From contig CP136064.1 of assembly GCA_032622095.1 (NCBI GenBank), positions 197,499,948 through 197,563,947 on the forward strand: a stretch of 64,000 nt of DNA, in the 5' to 3' direction. The stretch's first letter is position 1. Each line of letters opens with the position of its first letter. Positions 1-12,100 of the stretch are shown piece after piece. The notes under the pieces were generated by a model. That model was not told where the DNA came from. It saw only the letters and a list, made by a program, of their open reading frames with translations, and made no database searches. The position numbers and the translations under genes were made by a program. Source of the DNA: Siphonodentalium dalli (lineage: Eukaryota > Mollusca > Scaphopoda > Gadilida > Siphonodentaliidae).

Positions 1-90
1 CTCGGTGGCTCAGTCGGTAAGGGGTACAACTCCAATCCATCTCGCCCTCCAGCACTTGTTATCAGGGTTCATATCCACATGTTTCCATCG
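1..90 (+). repeat. tRNA-derived SINE head (partial)
   Basis: TGGCTCAGTCGG (from about 6) matches a polymerase III A box and GGTTCATATCC (from about 67) resembles a B box at tRNA-like spacing. The cloverleaf is degenerate and the element is cut by the window edge. Nothing recognisable follows between 91 and 586. Confidence 0.45.
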
Positions 91-586
91 TCGACTTTGT
101 AACTAAAACTCGTTATCTAGTGGAGTTGGCAGTTACTCGTCAATGACCGGTGGTTTATCGCACATGGTCGACGAGTTTATCAGACAATGAAATCACTGTT
201 AGATTAGCCGTATATACGTGTGCGGATTTCCTCCAACACTAAAACTGACAATGTCGTGATATGGCCTTAGTTACTGAAAGAAAATGTATGTAAACAATAT
301 ATTAAACGATCTTACCATCACGTTAACTTTTTTCTATCACAATAAATGTCATATCATTGTGAAGCCAGATGAATCACGGACATGCCAGACGATTAATCAT
401 ATTTAGAGGTTAATGTGAATGCCCGGGCTTCATGCGTAAATTCAGTCGGTAGTTTCGATGAAAGTCTGTCATAGAAGAGTAACGGGACGGGACTCGGTCC
501 AAAACAAGATATCCCAAGCCATTGTGGACCGAGAAGACTTGGTCTTGGGGTTTTCCAGCAGCAATGGAGAACTCGACCCCAAACAT

Positions 587-1033
587 GCCTGAGTTTAGTG
601 TGCCTGTCATTTGCAGAATGAGGTCCCCAGACAACGAATTTAGTGGCGCTATCCCACATAGAGGGCTAGCATCACCGCATTCACCGTCTGTAAACCCCAT
701 TCTGCTTAGGCCTAATAATATGGGAAGTATCTATAGTCTAACATTAGCATTGTTTTCATTGTTTTAGTTAATTTTTACCTTCTGTGAAGTTTCTATATCC
801 CCTAATTTGCAGACGATAAAATGCATACCCGATGTGACTAATGGGTGAGCATCACCAGATTCAACTGGGGAACTTCAATCTGATCCTAGGTCTCCCATAG
901 CAGTTGAGGCCTAAGCAGAATGAGGTCCAGAGGGTGTGAATTTGGTGATGCTAGCCCGCCGTGCGGATTAGGGTCACTAAATTCACCCTCTGGGGACCTC
1001 ATTCTGCAAACTACAGGCACACTATAATCAGGC
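587..1033. repeat. MITE-like inverted-repeat element, copy 1
   Basis: Ends are inverted copies of GCCTGAGTTTAGTGTGCC, extending inward over about 130 bases with GAATGAGGTCCCC and a GCTAGCCCGC palindrome. A second copy is at 16507-16958. No coding potential. The stretch 1034-1404 holds nothing recognised. Confidence 0.75.
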
Positions 1034-1404
1034 TTTCTCCCAAAATGTCCTATGTGCTTTGAGAATAACTTCAGCAATGGCAGCGGACTTATCTACTCAA
1101 CAAGTGAGATAAACACTGCATGTAGTTTTGGGATTCATGTTCACTCAGAACTTCGGCATAAAGTACCTATTGCCTAACATTGCTGGCAATTGTGTACTGC
1201 TAAATCCAGTTCAAAGATCAGAACTCTGGACAACACCATCAGACTCGAAAACTCAAGATACACGTACTTCACTACTATATGGTGGAATTTCGAATGTTTC
1301 TCTTAATTGACACGTTTTGGTCCGAGGAATGTTGTTTGCCTGGACGGTTTATGGACACAATGCATATATATTTTGCTTGAAACAATAAACAATGTGTTTA
1401 CTCC

Positions 1405-1411
1405 TATATAG
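1405..1411 (+). promoter_or_regulatory. Possible TATA box of gene 1
   Basis: TATATAG lies about 80 bases upstream of the gene 1 start codon. A start site about 30 bases downstream would give a 5' leader near 50 nt, like that of gene 2. There is no convincing initiator, and AT-rich DNA yields such motifs by chance. Confidence 0.3.
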
Positions 1412-1485
1412 TAATATACGCACTCCCAGCTAGGTCCATCGAAACATCCATGACATAGTTTACCATTTGGCTGTCTAGTATAATC

Positions 1486-1561
1486 ATGGAAACGCCTATC
1501 TCGTGTGCTCCTCTCTGTCTCATCGTTATTTTTCTTGCTGTAATTCCAGAATTCTGTGAAG
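1486..1561 (+). CDS. Gene 1 exon 1: signal peptide
   Basis: The start codon opens a short frame with a hydrophobic core (CLIVIFLAVI) ending in EFCEG. The last base, G, is phase 1 and is followed directly by a strong GTGAGT donor at 1562. That phase fits exon 2. The exon was chosen because it is the only upstream ATG-signal-peptide-donor combination seen before 7018. It is assigned to gene 1 by phase and position, so linkage is inferred. Confidence 0.78.
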
Positions 1562-3141
1562 GTGAGTTCAATAGAGAGTAATCACTTAATTGAACTGGTG
1601 ACGTAAAATAATTCATGGGAGACACGAAAATAGTCCCTGCCTAGAATGAATTATTTCACGTCACCAGTTCAATCAAGTGATTATTCTGTTTATTAGATTC
1701 CAATATAAACATCTGATTTACCAGAAATCCGAATAATATCGCCATTATACCCATAAATTTCTATATCGAATATCAATACATAACTCACTAGTCAAAGTGA
1801 GATAATTCACTCGTGAATTATCGTTCATAATCACTCGAGAATTCACGGTATATCCACACATAGGAACGTAATAAATGAGTTCATTTTTCGCCGATACATT
1901 GTATATCCTTGTTTATGGTTTTTTTTAACTTAGCAAATTGAATTACTATGGAACGGGTATTACAAACGGCTAAATATTCGATATCCTTGGGGTATATGCA
2001 CTGCAGTTAATGTCACATTGCAAAAGAGGTGTCGCACGTTTCCCATACGGCAAGAAAATAGCAACCAGACCAATGGTGTATCAAATATTATTACAAAATA
2101 CCAGCTGCACAGATATTGTTGTTAGTATTTTCGGTGGCTGATTTTTCAATCCAAAGCATTGATATAAAAATCGCTGGACCGTGACCAGTCCCGATCATAT
2201 ATATGGAGGAAGTTTGGTAACGTAGTCCTACCGATGGCCAACATCCGTACCGAATTTCACCAGGTCCGATAACCTATAGCCGCTGAGATGTCTGCTCAGA
2301 CAAATGAGGAGGATTAACTCTAGAACTTCTCTGAAAGTCCCCCTAACACCCTTTCCAAATTTGTATTGAGATCCGATAACGAAGGTTGCATAAGCTATCT
2401 GTCATATCTGTTCAACAGACGAACGGACGTCCACACGGAGGACAGGATGAAAGTAATGCAGTAAACACACAATTAACTTCGCCCGTATGACCATAAACGC
2501 AATTGTCTTTAGTTCTTCTGGCCAGACGGTATACGGAAGATAATGATATAATCTGAGTTATGCGTTATTCGGGTTACCATGAGGCATAAGTGAGGCAAAG
2601 CTCTGTGATGGTTTGAAACTTGTAAGTTTGTCCGCATCAGTTTCCGATGTTCAAAGCATGTCGATAAATACGTTATTAATACTTTATATGCATACATACT
2701 CATTCAATTCATATAAATGAGAAAAGTGTCCCTGATTCTACTTCATCACGAATCAATAAAGAGCGTTCATTATTACACTAGTCCCGGAAAGGTATGAATA
2801 AAGAGCGTTTATCTTATTTCGTTGCATATACATCGACCAATTTTATATCTCATTACACACTACGTAGATATGGTTTGGAGATTCAAATGAGCCATTTCCA
2901 AATCACTGAACATTGTCGATTGTCGAAGTATAATTGGGGCCACGAATCTCTACTCTTGACTAACGCCCGTATAGATCATATTCAACCAGTTCAAAACGTG
3001 AGAACCTTCTGAAATGGAACTTTATAACATTGAACAAACAAGACAGGGAATATATTTCTTTGTTATATTTGTTCGTCGATAATCTACTTAAAAATTGGGG
3101 TGGTCCCAGCTGGAAATTGCATGCTTTTAAGTGAGCCAATA

Positions 3142-3180
<39 letters not shown>

Positions 3181-6100
3181 CCATTGAATTCAATACCCTG
3201 GAGAAATTCCATGATTGTTAGTGTCGCAATGCAAAATCGCACACAAAGTCCCTTAAATAATGTAATCTCGAGCTGGGATCTTCGCTGATGAATAAACCAT
3301 TAAAGGCACGGGCGCCGTTCGTTGCAGAACTATTCACATTTGTTCAAATCGCCATCAACAGAAGGAATATTAAAATATATATAGTTTTGTTCATATGCCA
3401 AACATAATCAGCACATAAATAGTATATTGTCGTCTGGTGTACGTAAACAAGAACATTCTCGTGTTACAGAAGTTTTGCTTCTGTTTTCATAACAGAGCGC
3501 AATTCTATTGGTTAATCACACAAAAATGATATAAACGCTCTTTATGATTTCCATATCAGGAAAACAGTAACAAAAAACGCTCTTTATGTTTACCATATCC
3601 GGATCTAAACAAAAGCCAGGTTCTGTAACGTTTTTTGCTTTTGTTTACATAAAGGGAAAACAGTTGACAATAACATACTGTATATGCCATATTTCTGATT
3701 GATATAAGAACAAGGTCTGTCTATATTTTACTATTCTTTCTGCTTATGGCGGTTTTTGATGGAGCTGAATATTTTAACAGCATACCCACCGCCGCCAGTA
3801 TCTTTAAACACGGTGTGACTAATTACCGCCCGGTACGGCCCGGGCGCCCCCACGGGCCCGTGGACACTATATCTCGACTATCTCGACATTATAAGGTAGC
3901 GACATACCACATGAGGGTAACCTAGGATTTTACTCGCTCGCTCGTCTCCGGTCGGTGTTATTAACCCCGAAAATGCCGATATAAGCTAAGAGAGACGGAT
4001 TTCCCGGGTGTCTTCGTGTGTTTTCGGACAGTATATATTGGTGATGCGTGGTAGTGCAATACACCTGAGTGTGACTTCCATATATTGACTCGTTGGCGCG
4101 TCCACGGCCGATGTTATTAACCCCTCAAAATCCGGGAAAATACAATATAAACAAAAAGAGCCAGAGACCGCCCAGGCGCCCCCATGGGCCCGTGGACACT
4201 ATATATCGACGTTATAACGTAGCGACATGCCACCAGAGGGCAACATACATGATTTTACTCGCTCGTTCGTCTCCGGTCGGTGTTATTAACCCCGCAAATG
4301 CCGATATTGGCTAAGATATCCCGGGTAATTGTATCGATGGACTATTGGCTTTGGTTAAATAACAAACACAGCAGACGGCATAGTGAACGAACACCTCATT
4401 TTCTGCAACAAATCTTTCTTGCGGATTCTCTGCTTCTTCTACAATAGCATGCTTGATATGGCATATATTCCACATAAACTCAAACTTGGTCTCATCATTC
4501 CACTCTACAAAGGAGAACCCAAACTCAAAGAACAGCCAGATAGCTACCGTGCAATAACATTGTTACCAGTGATTTATAAAGTTTATGAGAGCGTCCTCCT
4601 AAACAGAATCATCAAATCGCCGAGTTGTTCTGGGTTCCCACATTCGCTGCAGAATGGGTTCCAGAAAGGGATCAGTTGTGAGATGACTTCCTTCATCCTA
4701 GAATCTGTTGCATACACGAAAGACAATGGTTCCCGCGCTTACGTATGCTTCCTAGACTCTCAAAAAGCATTTGACAAGGTGTGGCACTCTGCCCTTTTAT
4801 TAAAATTGCATAACCTTGGGATCGACGACAAAATGCTTCAGACAATCCACAGCATGCATACTAATTGCAACAGTCGTGTTATATGTAATGGATTCATTTC
4901 GGAACAGCTGGAGATATGTCAAGGAACACGACAAGGAGCAGTGTGTTCGCCGTTTTTTTCATCTAGTGTACATAAATGACCTTATCAAAGACCTCTCAAT
5001 CACAACAGATGGTTTGAAAGTGTATGGAATTTTTTGTGCTGATGATATTGCGCTACTATCTTTAACAAAGAGTGGGATGGACTCGATGCTGTATAAGTGC
5101 TTTGAGTACAGCGTAAATGGAGATTCACGTTCTCTTCCACAAAAACCAAACAGTAGTTTTTAACGAATAAACGCATAAACACAACACAGTTCTAGCAGGT
5201 CGTGGTCTCTTGGTGGAACGCCTATCCATACACGAGGGAACGGAGTGCACCCACCTTGGTATTCTTTAGACCATATTCAAAACGGCGACTAAACGAGCAG
5301 AACTCATGTCACACAAAATGCGTCGGACATATTTTTCCCTATCCGGGAAGCAGAAACTGCAGTCTTGTACACCGACAACGATGATTAAGCTCTTCAAATT
5401 AATTGTGCTGCCCAGAGCTTTATATGGTGCGGAACTTTTTCCACTTGACAATCAGTCCGCCATACAAACTGTGGAGAAGTCGTTCCGATCTTGCATAAAG
5501 AACTGTCAATCTCCTCCAACTCGAACCAGATAGAATGTGTCTCTAAGTCTTCTCGGTATCATGCATGTGACAAGAGAACTACATGTGAAAAAAAACTTCT
5601 ATTTGTTGAGAAGCTCGTTCATCTTCCACAGGGGCATCAGATTCCTCTGCATCTATTCTTGCTGAAATTGAACCAATACGTGTTCTTCAATCGCCAGTAT
5701 TCTGTGTTCGTTGCAGATATCATGCCTTTGCTCCGCCAGTATGACCTTCTCAATGTTCTACTATAGAATACATGAACACTGGATTCTTTCCTGTTAAAAT
5801 GGAATGGAAAAACATCGTGAAATCTCAGTCGCAGCTCACTACAAACAGGAGTGGTTAAAGGTACGGTTGGCCTTGGCGGTGGGTATCCTGTGAAAATATT
5901 TCCACCCGTCAAAAACCGCCACAAATAGAAAGAACATCAAAATGTAGACAGACTTTGTCCGTATACAAATAAGAAATATCGCATAAACAGTATGTTATTG
6001 TCAAATCTTTGACCATTGTTATGTAAACAAAAGCATAAAAAGTTACTTTTCTGGTGTTTGTTTATATTATGATGGTAAACATAAAGAGCGTTTTTTGTTG

Positions 6101-9100
6101 GTGAATTCCTGATATGGAACTAATAAAGAGCGTTTATGCCATTTGTGTGTGATTAGCCAGTAGCATTGTGCTGTCTTCTGTCACACAATCAGGCTCTTGC
6201 TCAGGTAAAATATAGTATATGTCTTTATGATAGCATGCTGTTTACGTGATGGTCATGGTATATATGAACGAAACTGAATGCGTTTTAATGTTTTTCTGTT
6301 TACGGTGATTAGAACAAATATGAATATTTTCGACAACTAAGGCCTCACGTGCCTTTAAACTCTGTTTCATCTGACACTGATCTCTCTTTCTTTCTTACAT
6401 GTCACGCCGATCCTCTGTCTTCTTGGCGAATATGGTCTCTGCTTTCGAGTAACCGACACCGATCGAGAGAGCTGCGTCATTTGGTGCTTCTGTTAAATAA
6501 AACGGCATATCCGAATAGATTGTATTGTGCCCAATGTGGTTCATTCTACGACAATGAAATTACCCACGCGTTATTCTCCTGCAAAGCTGGCATTCTAATA
6601 CATCTATATATATATATATATATATATAGTGATCTACGCAATATCTTCATGGAGAGAATCATTGACATATTAGGGATCAGGGTTTTCGATCGCCTACAAT
6701 CCCTCTCACATGTGAACTTAACGGCGTTACTTCTAGGAAGTACCGCGCTCTGCGAATGGCTAGATATTTGGTCTAACTCAGGGGAGCTGATCGTTGTCGC
6801 CGCTGTGTTTCTTCTACACGCGTGCAACCTTATGCGGGGCACTCGTGCCTAAAGAAATGCGTTCATTCGCATGCGATTCACTTGTCATTGTTGTGTATTT
6901 GTGTGTATATATTGTATGTTCTATACATGTATAGTGTATATAATCTGACTCTCCATAGAGGAGGTATGAAAGATATATATATATATATGCATGGTCATAC
7001 TATTGATTTGTTCACAGGAGAAAAGAAGAAAGAGGCAGATTGCAAGAATGTTAAGGATGGACTGTATATACAGGACTGCACAACGTTCTATCGATGTAGG
7101 AATGAAACGGTGGAGCCGGTACCATGTCCCGCGAAGTTAGTGGTAAACAAGAAACAGATGTGGTGTGACTAGTGAGTATATGCTACATTGGGTTATACAA
7201 TCAGATCATGCTATGCCGTTGTCGCTGTAGTTTCCCATGTTGTCATTGGAGAACCCTGTATACAGGCATAAAGAACTTTTAAGGGTGCTGCATAATTTCC
7301 AGTATGTAGTTTGTTAGTATCAGCAGCAGGTAGAATAAGAATAACGAATTATTAAACCTTTCATGATTGGAGCTTTCTGAACTTTTGCGAAAACCCTGTG
7401 CTAATGCATTCTCGTATATTTGCGAGTCGCCCAAAGGGCGCCTCGCATATATAAGTGAATGCATTGGCCTAACAATATTTACCTTGATCTTGTAAGCCAG
7501 TGCATGCTCTTATATATGTGAGGCGTGGAATGGCGACTCGCATATATAAGAGAATGCACTGGCACAGATCCGGATAATTATTCCTTTTTGAATTATCAGT
7601 TTGCATCAGAGAATTGTTAGTTGTAGGCACGCGAACATATAACATTAGGTTAGGCTGTTATAGTTAAATTGGTATATTGTTTTGTAGATCATTGATGAAT
7701 TTGATAATTACTTTAAAGATACGGGCGGCGTTGGCGCTGGGTACGCTTTTAAAATATTCACATCCGTCAAAAACCACCATAAACAGAAAGAATAGTAAAA
7801 TATAGACATACTTTGTTCATATACCAATCAGAAATATGGCATAAACGGTATGTTATTGTCAATTTTCCCCCTTTGTTATGTAAACAAAAGAAAAAAACGT
7901 TACGTTTCCTGGCTTTTGTTTAGATCCGGATATGCTAAACATAAAGAGCGGTATTTGTTACTGTTTTCCTGATATGGAAATAATAAAGAGCGTTTAAATA
8001 ATTTTTGTGTGATTAACCAATAGAATTGCGCTGTGCTATGTAAACAGAAGCACAACTTCTCTGTAACACGAGCAGGCTCTTGTTTACGTACATCATCGTG
8101 CGCCTTGACGACAATATACTATTTACGCACTGATTGTGTTTGGCATATCAACAAAACTACATGTATATATATTTTAATATTCCTTCTGTTGATGGCGATT
8201 TGAACAAATGTGAATATTTATCTGTCTGTTTGTTTTCAATGGCCGGAAAAACTGCCGGACGGATTTCGACGAAATTTGATACCTAGGGATACTTTTGTCC
8301 GGGGAATGTTTTGGACGGGTCAAATCGTGGCCCCGACCTGACCTTGACCTTCAAATGGTCAATTGAAGGTAAAATCGCGCCTTTCGACGGATTTCGATGT
8401 TAGATCCACTGAGGTTTTCGAAAGCAGAGGGAAACAGCCCGAACGAAGTCGGGTTACCCTGCTAGTTGCATATATTCTTCAGTATAAAAGGAGATAGTCC
8501 CATAAATGACCGGATTTAGTGTACAATCCCCATTTAACTTGATGTTTGTTGAATACCTAGCGAATTGTGGTCGTGCCTAATTTGCTATATGTTTAGTAGA
8601 ACAAACTTCGCCCTTATCAGCTTGGGCTACTAGAAGGAGTAAGCCTAAACATAAATGCCTATCTGTATATCAACGAACATACATATTTTAAAGGTAATCA
8701 ATCCGATCAGACGCTCTTAAATTAATATTTCTTTGGGTTCGGGGGTAAAAAATATTTGATCCATCTTCATCCGCAAGATTATCCGTTTGACAACTTATTA
8801 TATATACTGCAGATCTCGAGAAATAACAAACTTCAAAAATCGATATTTGATCACTCTGAGCTTCGATGGGTGGGTTCCTCGACTCGAATCAAATATTTTT
8901 TACCCCTGAACCCAAAGAAATATAAATTTAGGAGCGTCTGATCGCATTGAGTACCTTTAATTTGAAAACATGGTATCAATTGCTGCGTTGGTTGTTGCAG
9001 TGTGAATTGAAGAATCGTTATAATTGAGACCGTCTCGCAAGAAACCTAAATCTTCTCAAATGTTCGCCTTTTATGGGCAAACCGAAATGATTTAATATAG

Positions 9101-12100
9101 AACGCGTACATGTAGAAAGCATAAACGTATATCGATAGAAATAAGGGGTGTCCGTCCGTCTAAAGTTTGAATGTGGGATCTTTCGATGAATTTCGATGGA
9201 ATTGTGCCCTATTCGACTTAGAATTTGCTGATTATATTAATATGATGACAACTTGGTTTATAGTTGTCCGATTGCTGTATCAAATTGGGAATGTGTAGTG
9301 CATGTATTCACACGAAGGTGCATGTCAAGTTGTAATTGACTTTTATTGCTTTTAAAGGCCCACTTAATTTTCGAACCCCCAGATCACATGTATAAAATAT
9401 ATGCCATATTATATACCATTATAAAGAGGAAGCTCCAAAACATTATACTATCAACTTATCCGGTGTAATTAACTGTGAACATGTTGTTTTTTTTAGATAC
9501 CGACGTGTTTTGTCATCTAGATTGTAGTAAAGGTGTATTATTCTCAATGGGGGAGGAATAACTCTATATTTGAAATATAGTTATTCCCCTTCCATTGAAA
9601 ATACATTTTTAGTTTTAATTCTGTTGCATTCGGGAGCCAAAACGGGGGGATTCTTCCTAGGATTTCAGCTCTTTTCTATTTCTCTATGAGCATCTTCTGA
9701 GACACAGACGTTTCAAAATGTGATGAATTATATAGTATTTTAATCATATATTATGGCAAAGATTGTTATTATAACCATATATGAAGAGGCCAAGGCTTCT
9801 CGTGTTTCAAAGCGGCCTGTTGTATTTTAAAATATGCTGTCAATGGTTGCGCACCAATCTTAAATACTGAGCCCAAAACTAATTTTCTTGATTTAGCCCT
9901 TTTTTCTTGCTGAACATTTTGTTTTATCAACTATCATCATTAATCTTGACAAAAATTATATTTCTATTTACAATTCAAAGACACCTTGATTCGGGGGACG
10001 TGTGGTCTGGGACCTTTTATCGGTTTGGAACCTAGTACTAGAAACACGTATTTATCGTATTTTGGCCACACTTTGTTGGTTGGAAAGAGAATGTTACTCT
10101 TTATCCATTGTTATCATATATCTACCAGTATAAGGCAGGAAGTCTTTAAATTTCAGCCAACATAAATACTTATTGGTATATATATGTAGGCAGTACTAAG
10201 CATGCCATTTGCTATGTTTACACTATCTGATGCACACTCCCCTTAAAAATGTTATATGGTATATACATGTAAGGGCATGCATGTTTTCAGTTCTAATTGC
10301 TCAGTGACATATGGGTACTCTACCTTTATATGTATTCACTATACTGCAATTAATTGCACAATTGCATAACTTTTCCAAGCTATGGACTACCTTTTTTGGT
10401 TCTCTTACTTAAATTTACATACCTGATGAGAACTTTATTTATTTATAAAAATGAACAAAAACCCTAAAATACATAAAATCCCTCCTTCTTAAATAGCTTC
10501 ATTCTATCTCTTTACTAACATCTTTCTTATTATGAAATACATACATGTATACCATACAACTGTTTCCATTTGTCTTTTTGTGATATTTCAAATTTATATT
10601 ATGCCATGTCGATAGATATGTCTATGAACTGTCGGGGTCTGTGCGATCGCCAGAAGAGACGAGATGTGTTTGACTACTTAAAAAGTAAGAAATTTTACAT
10701 AATCTGCTTACAAGATGTGCACTTCGGAAAAAATCTGGAAAATAATATAAAATTTGAATGGGGGTACGAGTGTTACATTAGCAGTTATTCTACATCATCG
10801 AGGGGTGTCGCTATTCTACTCCGAAATTCTTTTGAATATAAGATCCATGACATCAAGCGTGACGAAGCAGGGAATTCTCTTTCGTTAGATATTGAAATTG
10901 AAAATAAGCGTTTTACGTTATTAAATATATATGGGCCAAACACTGATCAACCTAAATTTTACGAAAAGCTTAGTGAATATATGGCCACGGTCAAGTAGTC
11001 AAACTTTGTTGTATGTGGAGATTTTAATATAGTGCTCAACCAGAATCATGATTCCGTGAATTACGTGAGACATAATAATCCTCTTGCTCGTAAAGATCTC
11101 TTGAAGGCTATGGATCGTAACGGTCTAGTTAATGTTTGGCGAGCATTAAATCCAGAAACAAAGCGTTATACACGAAGAAAGAAAACATCAATAAAACAAG
11201 ATCGTTTAGATTACTTTCTTGTATCCGAATGCATGCTTTCACTCACCAGAAAGGCAGATATACGATATACACCCCGGTTATACGACAGCTCATTCTATTA
11301 TCTCATTAAATTTGAATTTGACAGAATTCACCCGTGGCCGTGGATATTGGAAATTCAATAATTCTCTTCCGAAAAATACAGACTATGTCAATGAAATTAA
11401 CAAATTAACTGAGACCAAAGAATCTCAATATTTTGACGAAAATGGACAACATCTAGAAATTAATGACCAACTTTTTTTCGAAACGCTGCTTATGGAAATA
11501 GGAGGTAAAACTTTAGAATTATCATAAAAAATCAAAAGAAAACGAGTGAAAGAAGAAACTGAATTTATAGCTAAAATTGATAACTAAGAAAAGGAAAATA
11601 CTAATGAGATATTGGAACAGATGAAAAAATATGAAACTAGCTTAGAAGAAATAAGGAAATACAAACTTGAGGGGATGATGGCAAGATCTAGAGCAAAATG
11701 GATCGGCGAAGGAGAGAAACCGAGTAAATATTTTTTAAACATTGAAAAACCAAATCTTTAACTATGCTACAAACACCAGATGGTGCAGCGTTAGAAAAAC
11801 AAGAAGATATTTTAAATGAGGCATGTAAATATTACGGTAAATTATATGAATCAAGAGAAGAGAAACTCTCTTCTAGACATTTGACTGAATTTCTCAAATT
11901 AAATAATATAAACGACATAGAATTAAATAAGCTCCAAAAATAACACATGTTAAATTAGATAGTCCAATATAGTCCAATATCAGATGTTGAAGCTTTTGAA
12001 TTTTTGAAAAAAACAACAAAAGTCCAGGTTCCTTTGGCTTCTCAGTGTAATTCTATAAAATGTTTTGGGCAAGCTAGATCATTTCTTAGTACGCTCTTTG

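Larger units (their letters stand above)
4370..6852 (+). pseudogene. Broken non-LTR retrotransposon (CR1/Jockey-like LINE) reverse transcriptase
   Basis: Residues resembling IIPLYKGEPKLKEQPDSYRA, AFDKVWH, GTRQGAVCSPFF and CADDIALLS are reverse-transcriptase blocks. The frame shifts near 4957 and again after 5163. Later frames carry LIVLPRALYGAELF and, near 6520-6590, a CX2C...HX4C zinc-binding end (YCAQCGSFYDNEITHALFSC). A family A MITE splits it at 5855-6358 and a TA repeat lies in the last part. No endonuclease half is present, so the copy is 5'-truncated. The clade is uncertain. Confidence 0.85.

Noticed and set aside
1-90. Functional tRNA gene at the window start
   Set aside because: A- and B-box-like words are present but acceptor and anticodon stems do not pair; a SINE head fits better.
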